NCBI GenBank assembly: GCA_024637155.1
Contig: JAGXFR010000037.1
Location: forward strand, 16,527-80,526
Reading direction: 5' to 3'
Source of the DNA: Burkholderiaceae bacterium
GTDB lineage: Bacteria; Pseudomonadota; Gammaproteobacteria; Burkholderiales; Burkholderiaceae_E
Length of the DNA: 64,000 bases
Position numbers and translations under genes: made by a program. The notes under the pieces were generated by a model, which did not search any database, was not told the origin of the DNA, and worked only from the letters and a program-made list of their open reading frames with translations. Positions 55,617 through 64,000 of this stretch are shown piece by piece (the first letter of the stretch is position 1; the number at the start of each line of letters is the position of its first letter).

Positions 55617-56392
55617 TGAATGCGCGTCGACTCACCCTGTGCGTCTTCGTCACCGCGTCGGTGCTGCCGCTTGCCGCGATCGCGGCCTGTGAAGTGCGCA
55701 GTGGCCCGAAGACCGCCGCGTTGATCGAGCTCTACACCTCGGAGGGCTGCTCGAGCTGTCCGCCGGCCGACCGGCAACTGAGCCGACTGCGCGAGGCGCT
55801 CGATCCCACTGCCGAGGCGGTTCCTATGGCGCTGCACGTGAGCTACTGGGACTACATCGGCTGGAAGGATCCCTTCGCACAGGACGCCTTCAACGAACGC
55901 CAGCGCTGGCTGGCGCGCGCCAACGGGCACCAGACGGTCTACACGCCGCAGTTCTTCATCGCCGGCACCGAGCTGCGCAGCTGGCGCGGCGCCCTGCGCG
56001 ACAAGGTGAAGGAGGTCAACGCCATGCCGGCCGCGGCCGGGATTCGGGTCGACGCGAAGCTGACCCCCGGCGGCACCCTCCTGCTCGACGCCGGGGCAGC
56101 CGTGCGCGCCGGCGCCGCGCCCGCGACGATGTACCTGGCGCTGGCCGAGAACGGGCTCGCGTCGAACGTGACGCGCGGCGAGAATAGTGGCGTGCGCCTG
56201 GGGCACGATCATGTGGTGCGCGAATGGATCGGACCCGTCCCGATCACCGCCGGCAGCGCTCGCGTGCAGCGCGAGATCGCTCTCTCGCCGGACTGGAACC
56301 GCGCGCAACTCGAGGTCGTCGCCTTCGTGCAGGACGATCAAAGCGGCCGGGTGCTGCAGGCGGTGCGCGCCGAACCGTGCGCGAAATCCTGA
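55616..56392 (+). CDS. Exported DUF1223 thioredoxin-like protein
   Basis: This 258-residue protein has a signal peptide (LTLCVFVTASVLPLAAIAA) and then IELYTSEGCSSCPPADRQL with a CSSC pair in thioredoxin-like context. HVSYWDYIGWKDPFA and the YTPQFFIAG segment follow; these are DUF1223 hallmarks. The reaction is not known. A role in thiol or oxidant handling fits the neighbouring msr genes. Translation is coupled to msrA. Confidence 0.88.
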   Translation: MNARRLTLCVFVTASVLPLAAIAACEVRSGPKTAALIELYTSEGCSSCPPADRQLSRLREALDPTAEAVPMALHVSYWDYIGWKDPFAQDAFNERQRWLARANGHQTVYTPQFFIAGTELRSWRGALRDKVKEVNAMPAAAGIRVDAKLTPGGTLLLDAGAAVRAGAAPATMYLALAENGLASNVTRGENSGVRLGHDHVVREWIGPVPITAGSARVQREIALSPDWNRAQLEVVAFVQDDQSGRVLQAVRAEPCAKS

Positions 56393-56413
56393 ATTCCGTT
56401 CGAGGGGATCTCC

Positions 56414-57010
56414 ATGACGCTCGCCATCCAGCCCATTCACCCGCTCTGGCTGCGCCTGACGCACTGGCTCAATGTGCTCGCGGTGGTGCTGCTCGTGATG
56501 AGCGGGTGGCGCATCTACAACGCCTCGCCGTTGTTCGATTTCCGCTTTGCCAACGAGATCACGCTCGGCGGCTGGCTCGGCGGCGCCATCCTGTGGCACT
56601 TCGCGGCGATGTGGCTGCTCGCCGCCAACGGCATCGTCTATCTGCTGTGCAACGCTGCCACCGGACGGCTGTGGACGCAGTTCTTCCCGCTCTCGCCACG
56701 CGCCTTCGTCGCGGACCTGCGCGCCGCGTTGCGCGGTCGGCTCGCGCACGCCGACCCGCGCCGCTACAACACGGTGCAACGCGCCGCCTATCTGTTCGTG
56801 ATCGTCGACGCGGTGTTGCTGGTGCTCTCGGGCCTCGTGCTGTGGAAGTCCGTTCAGTTTCCGCTGCTGCGCGAGTTGCTGGGCGGCTACGAAAGCGCGC
56901 GACGCGTGCATTTCTTCGCCATGGCCGCGCTCGTCGCATTCGTCGGGGTCCATCTGGCCATGGTGGCGCTCGTTCCGCGCACCTTGCTCACGATGATCCG
57001 CGGCCGTTAA
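56414..57010 (+). CDS. Cytochrome b561-type heme membrane subunit (YedZ-like partner)
   Basis: This 198-residue inner-membrane protein has four helices and histidines placed to bind heme b: RLTHWLN near residue 17, ILWHFAAMW near 62, RRVHFFAMAAL near 160 and VHLAMVALVP near 176. It directly precedes the MsrP-like molybdoenzyme and most likely passes electrons from quinol to it, as YedZ1 does in the Azospira reactive-chlorine system. A ribosome-binding site (GAGGGG) precedes the ATG. Confidence 0.85.
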   Translation: MTLAIQPIHPLWLRLTHWLNVLAVVLLVMSGWRIYNASPLFDFRFANEITLGGWLGGAILWHFAAMWLLAANGIVYLLCNAATGRLWTQFFPLSPRAFVADLRAALRGRLAHADPRRYNTVQRAAYLFVIVDAVLLVLSGLVLWKSVQFPLLRELLGGYESARRVHFFAMAALVAFVGVHLAMVALVPRTLLTMIRGR

Positions 57011-57022
57011 GGAGCCAATGTG

Positions 57023-57799
<777 letters not shown>

Positions 57800-57825
57800 G
57801 TGCGCACCGGCTGCCCTGAAATTCG

Positions 57826-57849
57826 CGGCGTCACCGCCGTTTTCCTTTT
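57826..57849 (+). terminator. Terminator-like hairpin between the molybdoenzyme gene and mrpX
   Basis: CGGCG-TCAC-CGCCG is followed by TTTTCCTTTT. The stem is short but GC-only and the T-rich tail is good. It would end or attenuate the msr operon just before the Met-rich peptide gene. Confidence 0.5.
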
Positions 57850-57873
57850 CACTTCCAACCCGAGGAGTTCAAC

Positions 57874-58125
57874 ATGATCAAGATCACCACCACCCTGCTT
57901 TCCATCGGTCTCATGTTCGCCGGCAGCAGCGCATTCGCAAGTGACATGGCGAAGAAAGACGCCATGGCCAAGGACGCCATGAAGACCGAGGCGATGGCGA
58001 AAGACCCGATGGCGAAGGACGCCATGAAGAAAGGCGCCGCGAAGAAAGACGCCATGGCCAAGGATGACATGAAGAAGGACGCGATGGCGAAAGATCCGAT
58101 GGCCAAGGACCCGATGAAGAAGTAA
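57874..58125 (+). CDS. mrpX: Methionine-rich periplasmic repeat peptide (MrpX-like)
   Basis: This 83-residue protein has a signal peptide ending in SSAFA (cleaved near residue 22). The 61-residue mature part is built almost wholly from MAKD/AMKK/DPM repeats with 11 methionines and many Lys and Asp residues. It has the design of MrpX, a sacrificial target whose methionines absorb hypochlorite and are recycled by MsrP. The match rests on composition, export and the sigF/nrsF-msr-molybdoenzyme context; such repeats cannot be aligned reliably. The ATG has GAGGAG upstream. Confidence 0.8.
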   Translation: MIKITTTLLSIGLMFAGSSAFASDMAKKDAMAKDAMKTEAMAKDPMAKDAMKKGAAKKDAMAKDDMKKDAMAKDPMAKDPMKK

Positions 58126-58210
58126 GGCGTATTCCGGCCCAGTTCATTGCGCAGATCGCGAATGGATCGGGCCGGTTCGCCGTTCGCATCCCGATGCGAG
58201 GCGGTCTACC

Positions 58211-58627
58211 ATGGTCCCCATGAACCATACCCATTCCCCGCCGTTCGCCGAAGCGCTTCTCGCGCTGTGCCTTGCCGGATCCGCACTTGCACCCGTCGCA
58301 TCCGCCGAGCAGATGTACCCCGATGTCATCGCGGTGAAAGCGCGCGAGCGCCCCGCGAACACCTTCGAATTCGACGTCACGGTTTCCTCCCCCTACGACA
58401 CACCGCGGCGCTACGCCGACGGCATTCGCGCCATGGCGAAGGACGGCGCAGTTCTCGGCCAGCGCAAGCTGTTTCACGATCACGCCAGCGAGCAGCCCTT
58501 CACCCGCACCTTGCGTGTCGTCCTGATACCGGACGCGGTGCGCGTGGTGGTGATCCAGGCACGCGACAGCAAGTACGGCTTCGGTGGAAAGACCGTGGAA
58601 GTGACGCTGCCCGGGCGCCGGGAGTGA
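58211..58627 (+). CDS. Exported protein of unknown function
   Basis: This 138-residue protein has a signal peptide (ALLALCLAGSALAPVASA) and a beta-rich mature part of about 100 residues (TFEFDVTVSSPYDTPRRYADG, LRVVLIPDAVRVVVIQARDSKYGFGGKTVEVTLPG). I do not recognise a named family. It follows mrpX on the same strand. A second ATG three codons in (MNHTH) is an alternative start. A role in periplasmic oxidant defence is only a context guess. Confidence 0.75.
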   Translation: MVPMNHTHSPPFAEALLALCLAGSALAPVASAEQMYPDVIAVKARERPANTFEFDVTVSSPYDTPRRYADGIRAMAKDGAVLGQRKLFHDHASEQPFTRTLRVVLIPDAVRVVVIQARDSKYGFGGKTVEVTLPGRRE

Positions 58628-58661
58628 CGGGCGGGCATCGCCAACCAGGAAGGAGGCGGAC

Positions 58662-59087
58662 GTGAATATCGAGCAATTCATGCAGGGCTACAAGACGGCG
58701 TGGGAACGCCAGGACGAGTCACTCTTCTGCGCATTGTTTGCGCCCGACGGGGCGTATCACAACACGCCCTTCGCAGTGCAGCGCGGACACGTCGAGCTGG
58801 CCGAGTACTGGCAACGCGTCAAGCTGCAGGACGACATCAAGGTGCGCTACGAGGTCTTGGCGGCGACGCCCGACGGCGGCATCGCGCACTGGCACGTCAC
58901 CTATCAGGTGGCATCCGAGGAGTTGTTCCGCATCTGGGCGGCGTCAACGGGAACCAACCTGATCGGAAGAAAACCCGGCGAAGCGCTGCCGCGCATGGTG
59001 CTCGACGGAGTCCTGCAGGCGTCCTTCGACGGTGCGCTGTGCACCGAATGCCGCCTGTGGTGGCACAGCATGCCGGTGGCCGACTGA
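58662..59087 (+). CDS. SnoaL/NTF2-like protein
   Basis: This 141-residue cytoplasmic protein begins NIEQFMQGYKTAWERQDESLFCALFAPDGAYHNTPF, the typical opening of NTF2-like/SnoaL folds, with a central HWHVTYQV. The last third (LDGVLQASFDGALCTECRLWWHS) is consistent with the same fold. Such proteins range from small-molecule isomerases to carrier or ligand-binding domains; function is unknown. The GTG start has GGAGG upstream. It ends the plus-strand run after mrpX and converges on dppF. Confidence 0.82.
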   Translation: MNIEQFMQGYKTAWERQDESLFCALFAPDGAYHNTPFAVQRGHVELAEYWQRVKLQDDIKVRYEVLAATPDGGIAHWHVTYQVASEELFRIWAASTGTNLIGRKPGEALPRMVLDGVLQASFDGALCTECRLWWHSMPVAD

Positions 59088-59107
59088 GACACCCCGTGCG
59101 CGTCGCG

Positions 59108-60076
59108 CTAGACGTGGTGGCAGGCCACGAAACGCCCGGTCTCGACCTCGCGCCACTCGGGCTCCTCGGTGCGGCAGATGGCCGTGCACTTCGAGCAGCG
59201 CGGATGGAAATGGCAGCCGCCGGGCGGATCGATCGGTGAGGGAACCTCGCCCTCGAGCTTGCGGAAGCTGATCTTCTGCGCCGGGTCGGGAATCGGGGAG
59301 GCCTGCTTGAGCGCCTGCGTATACGGATGCAGGGGCCGATCGAACATCTCCGGAATCGGGCCCAGTTCGACGAGGCGCCCGAGATACATCACGGCGACGC
59401 GCTCGCAGAAGTAGCGCACGATGCCCAGGTCGTGGCTGATGAAGACGAAGCTCAGGTTCCGGCTTGCCTTGAGGTCCTCGAGCTTCAGCAGGATCTGCGC
59501 CTGAATCGAGACGTCGAGTGCGGAGACGGGCTCGTCGGCAACGATCAGTTCCGGATCCAGGATGAGCGCACGCGCCACCGCGAGACGCTGGCGCTGCCCG
59601 CCCGAGAACTCGTGCGGATACTTGCGCAGCGCGTCGCTCGGAAGGCCGACGTCGCTGATCATCTGGCGTGCCCGCTCGCGCGCTTCGGAGCGATTGCAGA
59701 TGCCGTGCACGAGCAGCGGTTCGATCAGCATCCGCGCGATCGACAGGCGCGGGTTCAGCGACGAGTACGGATCCTGGAAGACGATCTGCAGTTTCTGGCG
59801 CAGCTTCTTCAGGTGCTGGGGCGACGCGCGGGTGACCGACTCGCCCTGGAAGTGCACCTCCCCGCTGGTGGGCGCGATGAGCTGCAGCAGGCACCTGCCG
59901 ACGGTGGACTTGCCGCAACCGGACTCGCCCACCAGCCCGAAGGACTCGCCGGGCTGCACCGAGAAACTCACGCCATCGATGGCGCGCACGTGCACGGTCT
60001 TCGGGTTGAAGAAACCGCTGCGGCTGGTGAAGACCTTCTTCAGGTCGGTGGCCTCGAGGATCGGCGTCGTCGTCAT
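59108..60076 (-). CDS. dppF: Peptide ABC transporter ATPase DppF/OppF type
   Basis: This 322-residue ATPase has Walker A LVGESGCGKSTVGRCLL, IVFQDPYSSLNPRLSIARM, signature FSGGQRQRLAVARALI, and Walker B LIVADEPVSALDVSIQAQ. It ends with the Cys-rich oligopeptide-type C-terminal motif GGCHFHPRCSKCTAICRTEEPE. The ATG overlaps the dppD stop by four bases. DppF and DppD together energise the DppB/DppC channel for di- or oligopeptides, or other ligands of this broad family. Confidence 0.93.
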   Translation of the reverse strand: MTTTPILEATDLKKVFTSRSGFFNPKTVHVRAIDGVSFSVQPGESFGLVGESGCGKSTVGRCLLQLIAPTSGEVHFQGESVTRASPQHLKKLRQKLQIVFQDPYSSLNPRLSIARMLIEPLLVHGICNRSEARERARQMISDVGLPSDALRKYPHEFSGGQRQRLAVARALILDPELIVADEPVSALDVSIQAQILLKLEDLKASRNLSFVFISHDLGIVRYFCERVAVMYLGRLVELGPIPEMFDRPLHPYTQALKQASPIPDPAQKISFRKLEGEVPSPIDPPGGCHFHPRCSKCTAICRTEEPEWREVETGRFVACHHV

Positions 60077-61071
60077 GACGCGCTCCCCGCCAGCTCGCGC
60101 GTGCGCACGTGGCAGCGGATCCCGTGCGGTTGCTCGGCGCGGCAATCGACGAGTTCCGGTCGCTCGCGCTCGCAGATGTCCTCGCGCAACGCGCAGCGCG
60201 GCGCGAAACGGCATGCTGCAGGCATCTTGTCGATACCGGGAACCTGTCCGTCGATCGCCTGCAGCGTCTCGGTATCGCGGTCGGCGCGCGGGATCGCCCG
60301 CAGCAGCCCCTCGGTGTAGGGGTGGCGCGGCGCGCGAAACAGCTCGTCGGTCGGCGCAAGCTCGACGATTTCGCCCGCATACATCACCGCGACGCGATCG
60401 GCGATCGTCGCCACGACACCCAGGTCGTGGGTGATGAGCACCAGCGAAAATGCCTTCTCGTCGCGCAGTTCATTCATCAGCGCCAGCACCTGGGACTGGA
60501 TCGTCACGTCGAGCGCGGTGGTCGGCTCGTCGGCGAACAGGATGTCCGGGTCGCAGGCGAGCGCCATTGCGATCATCACGCGCTGGCGCATGCCCCCGGA
60601 GAACTGGTGCGGATACTGGGCGAGGCGGCGCCGGGCGTCGGGGATCTTGACCAGATCCAGCAGGCGCACCGCTTCCTTCTCGGCCTCGTGCCGCCCCATG
60701 CCGCGGTGATAGATCAGCGGTTCGGCGACCTGGTAGCCGATCGGCAGCACCGGATTGAGCGAGGTCATCGGCTCCTGGAAGATCATCGCGAGCCGGTCGC
60801 CGCGGACGTGGCGCAACGCACCCTCGCCGAGCGTGGTCAAGTCGCGACCGTCGAACCAGACCTCTCCCGAGACACGGCATCCCTGCTGCCCGGCGAGCAG
60901 CCCCATTGCCGAGAGCGCCGTGATGCTCTTGCCGCAGCCGGACTCGCCCACCAGGCACAGCGTCTCGTTCTTCATCACTTCGAAGGAAACGTCGCGCACG
61001 GCCGGGAACCAGCCCGAGCGCAGCTTGAAGGAGGTCGTCAGGTTGCGCACCGAAAGAACGGAGTCGGTCAT
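60073..61071 (-). CDS. dppD: Peptide ABC transporter ATPase DppD/OppD type
   Basis: This 332-residue ATPase has Walker A LVGESGCGKSITALSAM, MIFQEPMTSLNPVLPIG, signature FSGGMRQRVMIAMALA, Walker B ILFADEPTTALDVTIQSQ and the C-terminal CRFAPRCALREDICERERP cysteine motif of the OppD/DppD family. AGAGCCG precedes the ATG. It is eight bases downstream of dppC and overlaps dppF. Confidence 0.93.
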   Translation of the reverse strand: MTDSVLSVRNLTTSFKLRSGWFPAVRDVSFEVMKNETLCLVGESGCGKSITALSAMGLLAGQQGCRVSGEVWFDGRDLTTLGEGALRHVRGDRLAMIFQEPMTSLNPVLPIGYQVAEPLIYHRGMGRHEAEKEAVRLLDLVKIPDARRRLAQYPHQFSGGMRQRVMIAMALACDPDILFADEPTTALDVTIQSQVLALMNELRDEKAFSLVLITHDLGVVATIADRVAVMYAGEIVELAPTDELFRAPRHPYTEGLLRAIPRADRDTETLQAIDGQVPGIDKMPAACRFAPRCALREDICERERPELVDCRAEQPHGIRCHVRTRELAGSAS

Positions 61072-61079
61072 CGGCTCTC

Positions 61080-61964
61080 TCAGTTCTCGCGCAGCTTCGG
61101 ATCGATCGCATCGCGCAATCCGTCGCCCAGCAGGTTCAACGAGAAGACGAGCACCAGCACGGCGAGTCCCGTGTAGACGCTGATCCAGGGTGCGTCGAGG
61201 ATGGTCTCGAAGCCCTCGCGGATGATCCCGCCCCAGGTCGGCGTCGGGGGCTTGACGCCGAGCCCGATGAAGCTCAGGTAGGCCTCGATGCGCACCGCGG
61301 TGGCGGCCCACAGCGAGCCGAGCACGAGTACCTCGCCGAGCACGTTCGGCAGGATGTGAACGGCCATGATGCGGACGTCCGAATAGCCCAGCGCGCGACA
61401 GGCCTCGATGAAGTCCCGTTCCTTCACGGCGATCGTCGGCGCGCGCGCGATGCGCGCGAACTTCGGAACCACGGTGAGCGCGATCGCGAAGATCAGGTTC
61501 GTCAGGTTCGCGCCGAGCACCGCGACCACCAGCAGCCCCATCACGAGCGTCGGGAAGGACAGCAGCACGTCCATCGCGCGCATGATCCACTGATCGATCC
61601 GGCCGCCCTTGTATCCGGCGACGATCCCGAGCGTGCCGCCCACGACCATCGCCAGCGAGATCGAGGTCACGCTCACCAGCAGCGAGATTCGCCCGCCCCA
61701 CAGGATCCGGGACCAGAGATCCCGACCGAAGGTATCCGTTCCGAGCCAGTACTTCGCCGAAGGCGGTTGCAGCGCATCGACGATGTGCTGGTCGATCGGG
61801 TCGTAGGGCGCGATCCACGGCGCCAGGATCGCGAGCAGGCAGATCCCCAGGAAAATGACCAACCCGACCCAGGAGGTCTTGTTGACGTTGAAAACGTGGA
61901 CGATCTCGCCCATCGCGCGGGAGAAGGCGCTGCGCTCGACGGCACTCGTGGCGACGGTGTTCAC
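61080..61964 (-). CDS. dppC: Peptide ABC transporter permease DppC type
   Basis: This 294-residue permease has an N-terminal helix (WVGLVIFLGICLLAILAPWI) and then LGTDTFGRDLWSRILWGGRISLLVS typical of DppC/OppC. The ATPase contact loop is KERDFIEACRALGYSDVRIM. A further WISVYTGLAVLVLVFSLNLLGDGLRDAIDPKLRE ends the protein. The GTG start overlaps the dppB stop (GTGA). Confidence 0.93.
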   Translation of the reverse strand: MNTVATSAVERSAFSRAMGEIVHVFNVNKTSWVGLVIFLGICLLAILAPWIAPYDPIDQHIVDALQPPSAKYWLGTDTFGRDLWSRILWGGRISLLVSVTSISLAMVVGGTLGIVAGYKGGRIDQWIMRAMDVLLSFPTLVMGLLVVAVLGANLTNLIFAIALTVVPKFARIARAPTIAVKERDFIEACRALGYSDVRIMAVHILPNVLGEVLVLGSLWAATAVRIEAYLSFIGLGVKPPTPTWGGIIREGFETILDAPWISVYTGLAVLVLVFSLNLLGDGLRDAIDPKLREN

Positions 61965-62902
61965 TGGTATTTCACCCTGGGATCGCTGACGCCGTAGGTC
62001 AGGTCGGTCAGCAGGTTCGTGACCACGATGAAGAACGCGTAGACCACCATCAGGCCCTGGAGCATCGTGTAGTCGCGCTGCTCGAGCGCACCGACGATCA
62101 GCTTGCCCAGCCCCGGGCGCACGAACACGATCTCGGTGATCACGGAGTTTCCGATCAACAGCCCCAGGTAGAGGCCGATCACCGTGATGACGGGAATGAT
62201 CGCATTGCGCAGGCCGTGGCGCAGGATGATGACGTGGCGCGGCACGCCCTTGGCGCGCGCGGTGCGGATGTAATCGCCCGAGAGCGCCTCGATCATCGAC
62301 GCGCGCGTCGTGCGCGCCACATAGGCAACCATGATCAGGCCCAGGCTGAACGCGGGCAGCACGAGCTTGTAGAGCCGGTCGGAAGTATTCGCGAGGTCGG
62401 CGCCGCTCATCACCGGAAACCACGGGAAGTGAATCGAGAACGCGAGGATCAACAGGATCGCCGTGTAGAAGGCCGGGAAGCTCAATCCCAGCAGCGACCC
62501 GATGCGCGCCACGTAATCGATCGGGCCGTTGCGGTAGACCGCGGCCACGATGCCGATCGGGAGCCCGAACACGACGCCGACCACGATCGCCGCGATCGTC
62601 AGGTCGAGGGTGTGCGGCAGCACATCGAGAATTTCACGCAGAACGGCGCGCCCGGTGACGAGCGAGTTGCCCAGGTCACCGGTGAACGCATTGACGATGA
62701 ACGTGAAGTACTGATTGAGCAGGGGCTCGTTCATCCCGAGGCGTTCGCGCAGCGCTTCGATCGCCTGCTGCGACGCGTTGTCGCCCAGGATCGCAATGGC
62801 GGGATCCCCCGGCGCGATCCGGATGATGATGAAGACCACGGTCAGCACGGCGAGCAGCGTCGGCAGCGTCGCGACAAGCCGTTTGAACGTGTACAGGAAC
62901 AC
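61961..62902 (-). CDS. dppB: Peptide ABC transporter permease DppB type
   Basis: This 313-residue permease of the OppB/DppB family has LVATLPTLLAVLTVVFIIIRIAPGDPA at the start, then GLSFPAFYTAILLILAF. The contact loop is LSGDYIRTARAKGVPRHVII, and it ends YGVSDPRVKYQ. I choose a GTG (VFLYTFKRL) with GGAAG six bases upstream; a GTG 14 codons earlier has no comparable ribosome-binding site. A strong hairpin separates it from dppA. Confidence 0.92.
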   Translation of the reverse strand: MFLYTFKRLVATLPTLLAVLTVVFIIIRIAPGDPAIAILGDNASQQAIEALRERLGMNEPLLNQYFTFIVNAFTGDLGNSLVTGRAVLREILDVLPHTLDLTIAAIVVGVVFGLPIGIVAAVYRNGPIDYVARIGSLLGLSFPAFYTAILLILAFSIHFPWFPVMSGADLANTSDRLYKLVLPAFSLGLIMVAYVARTTRASMIEALSGDYIRTARAKGVPRHVIILRHGLRNAIIPVITVIGLYLGLLIGNSVITEIVFVRPGLGKLIVGALEQRDYTMLQGLMVVYAFFIVVTNLLTDLTYGVSDPRVKYQ

Positions 62903-62958
62903 TCGGGACTTCCTTTTCCGGGCGCGAACGTCCGGCGATGACACGATCCACAGGAGAC

Positions 62959-62994
62959 GTTGCGCCGGGCGGCGTTAATCCCGCACGGCGCAAC
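62959..62994 (-). promoter_or_regulatory. Intercistronic hairpin between dppA and dppB
   Basis: GTTGCGCCG and CGGCGCAAC form a perfect 9-bp stem enclosing a nested 4-bp GCGG/CCGC stem. There is no T-run. It starts 12 bases after the dppA stop and, like the hairpin after aapJ, probably stabilises the binding-protein mRNA. Confidence 0.6.
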
Positions 62995-63006
62995 GACGGC
63001 ACGATG

Positions 63007-64000
63007 CTAGCGTTTCGTCGAGATCTCGGTGAGCATCGGTCCGAGGCCCAGGGCTCCGGTCAGTTGATAGCCGTAGTCGACCGACTTGCGCCGCGCCCAG
63101 ACTTGCAGTTGCTCGAAGAGCGCGATCCCGCAGACATTCTCGACCAGTTTGCGTTGTGCGCTGGCCCAGAGTTCAAGCTGCTTCGCGGCGTTCGTCTCCT
63201 CGCGCGCGGCGTCGATCTCAGCATCGGCCATCTTGCAGTGGCTGAAGTTGGTCACCGCGGTCGGCGTGCCGACGATGCTCGACGAGTGATAGAACTGCGT
63301 CAGGTAGACGTCGGCAATCGGAAACCGAGCGGCGCCGTACAGAACCAGTGCGCTCAGATTCTTGCGGATCTGCTCGTGGAACGCCGTGTGTTCGACGACG
63401 GACAGCTCAAGCGTGATCCCGACCTTGCGCAGTTGCTCCTGGATCACCTGCATCGGTTTGAGAAGCGACTCGCGGTTGGTGATGACGACGTTGAGCTTCA
63501 ATCCGTTCTCGTAACCAGCCTCCTTCAGCAGCGCCTTGGCCTTGGCCACGTCGTAGGTGAATTTCGGCACGTCGTTGGTGTGCCCGAGGTACCCGTCGGG
63601 TACCACCGACCAGTTCACCCGGGACACGCTCTTGCCGACCAGCGCGATGAAGTCATCGCGGTTGATCGCGTGCGCGATTGCCTTGCGCACCCGGAGGTCG
63701 TCAAGCGGCTTGATGGACGTATTCACGTGCAGCGTGCGCATTTCGCCGGGTTCGAACACGTCGACGGTCGTATCCTTGCTCTCGTTCATGCGCTTGACCC
63801 AGGGGTCCTCGCGCTTGCCCTCGAACATGTCGAGTTCGCCGTTCTGGTAGGCAAGCTCCCGGCTGCTGATCGAGGGCACGAAGCGGAATTCGACCTTGGC
63901 GATCTTGGGCGCGCCGCGGAAGTATTCCTTGTGCGCGACCAGGGTCAGCGACTGCTTGGACTTCAACTCCTGGAACATGAAGGGGCCGGTTCCGATCGGC
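63007..64000 (-). CDS. dppA: Peptide ABC transporter binding protein (SBP family 5), partial
   Basis: The last 331 residues are visible; the N-terminus with signal peptide lies beyond the window, and the frame is open through the edge (PIGTGPFMFQEL). Family 5 features are the early IGTGPF, VRKAIAHAINRDDFIALVG near the middle, AKALLKEAGYENG, and the C-terminal FEQLQVWARRKSV. It captures peptides (or another ligand of this class) in the periplasm for DppBCDF. Confidence 0.9.
   Translation of the reverse strand, partial: PIGTGPFMFQELKSKQSLTLVAHKEYFRGAPKIAKVEFRFVPSISSRELAYQNGELDMFEGKREDPWVKRMNESKDTTVDVFEPGEMRTLHVNTSIKPLDDLRVRKAIAHAINRDDFIALVGKSVSRVNWSVVPDGYLGHTNDVPKFTYDVAKAKALLKEAGYENGLKLNVVITNRESLLKPMQVIQEQLRKVGITLELSVVEHTAFHEQIRKNLSALVLYGAARFPIADVYLTQFYHSSSIVGTPTAVTNFSHCKMADAEIDAAREETNAAKQLELWASAQRKLVENVCGIALFEQLQVWARRKSVDYGYQLTGALGLGPMLTEISTKR

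Noticed and set aside
58134..58175. CCGGCCC/GGGCCGG inverted repeat after mrpX as a terminator
   Set aside because: The loop is 28 bases and there is no T-run, so it is not listed as a feature.

Overview
The window is dense, GC-rich bacterial chromosome with about 70 protein genes, one tRNA, no rRNA, no CRISPR array and no recognisable transposase or prophage. The gene orders rpsU-yqeY-dnaG-rpoD-tRNA, purM-permease-hda-HAD-pcnB-folK-deoxynucleoside kinase and mutL-MFS-miaA, and the protein families, point to a betaproteobacterium, most likely Burkholderiales. I cannot name the species.

Layout. 1-3417: end of a general amino-acid ABC operon (aapJ'-aapQ-aapM-aapP). 3418-4083: a gap filled by repeat copy A. 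4084-11150 (minus): RhlE-type helicase, tRNA(CAU), then the macromolecular synthesis operon rpsU-yqeY-dnaG-rpoD, whose RpoD carries a roughly 300-residue Lys/Ala-rich N-terminal extension. 11280-25975: housekeeping genes (tsaD, a ROK sugar kinase, plsY, ybaK, xerD, queG, tsaE, amiC, dedA, mutL, an MFS exporter, miaA, a short gnd). 26028-33657 (minus): dodecin, a small four-Cys protein, tamB-tamA, purM. 33761-42509 (plus, except galE): permease, hda, pcnB, folK, deoxynucleoside kinase, thpR, phoB-phoR. 42510-43184: repeat copy B. 43185-47656 (minus): pstSCAB-phoU behind a Pho-box-like site. 47804-52691: a DsbA/FrnE-like oxidoreductase, a cation efflux protein, and a tungstate-type ABC transporter with a linked regulator-like gene. 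52731-59087: an ECF sigma factor / NrsF-type anti-sigma locus with msrB-msrA, a DUF1223 protein, a cytochrome b561-type subunit, an MsrP/YedY-like molybdoenzyme and a methionine-rich repeat peptide. 59108-64000 (minus): a dppABCDF-type peptide transporter, with the binding protein cut by the window edge.

Two things stand out. First, a 530-560 bp non-coding element occurs twice in opposite orientation, about 39 kb apart. Both copies lie between convergent genes. Each has short terminal inverted repeats, a large hairpin just inside each end, and a conserved core with further palindromes. I recognise no named family. Second, the sigF/nrsF locus looks like a hypochlorite (reactive chlorine) defence system similar to the one I recall from Azospira: a Met-rich periplasmic peptide acts as the oxidant sink and Msr/MsrP enzymes recycle it. 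Two back-to-back promoters, each GTAACC-N16-CGAA, sit between sigF and msrB.

Smaller points are a likely ACG start for xerD, an inverted repeat between tupA and tupB, and hairpins directly after the binding-protein gene in two separate ABC operons. All functions are inferred from reading the sequence; no database search was run.
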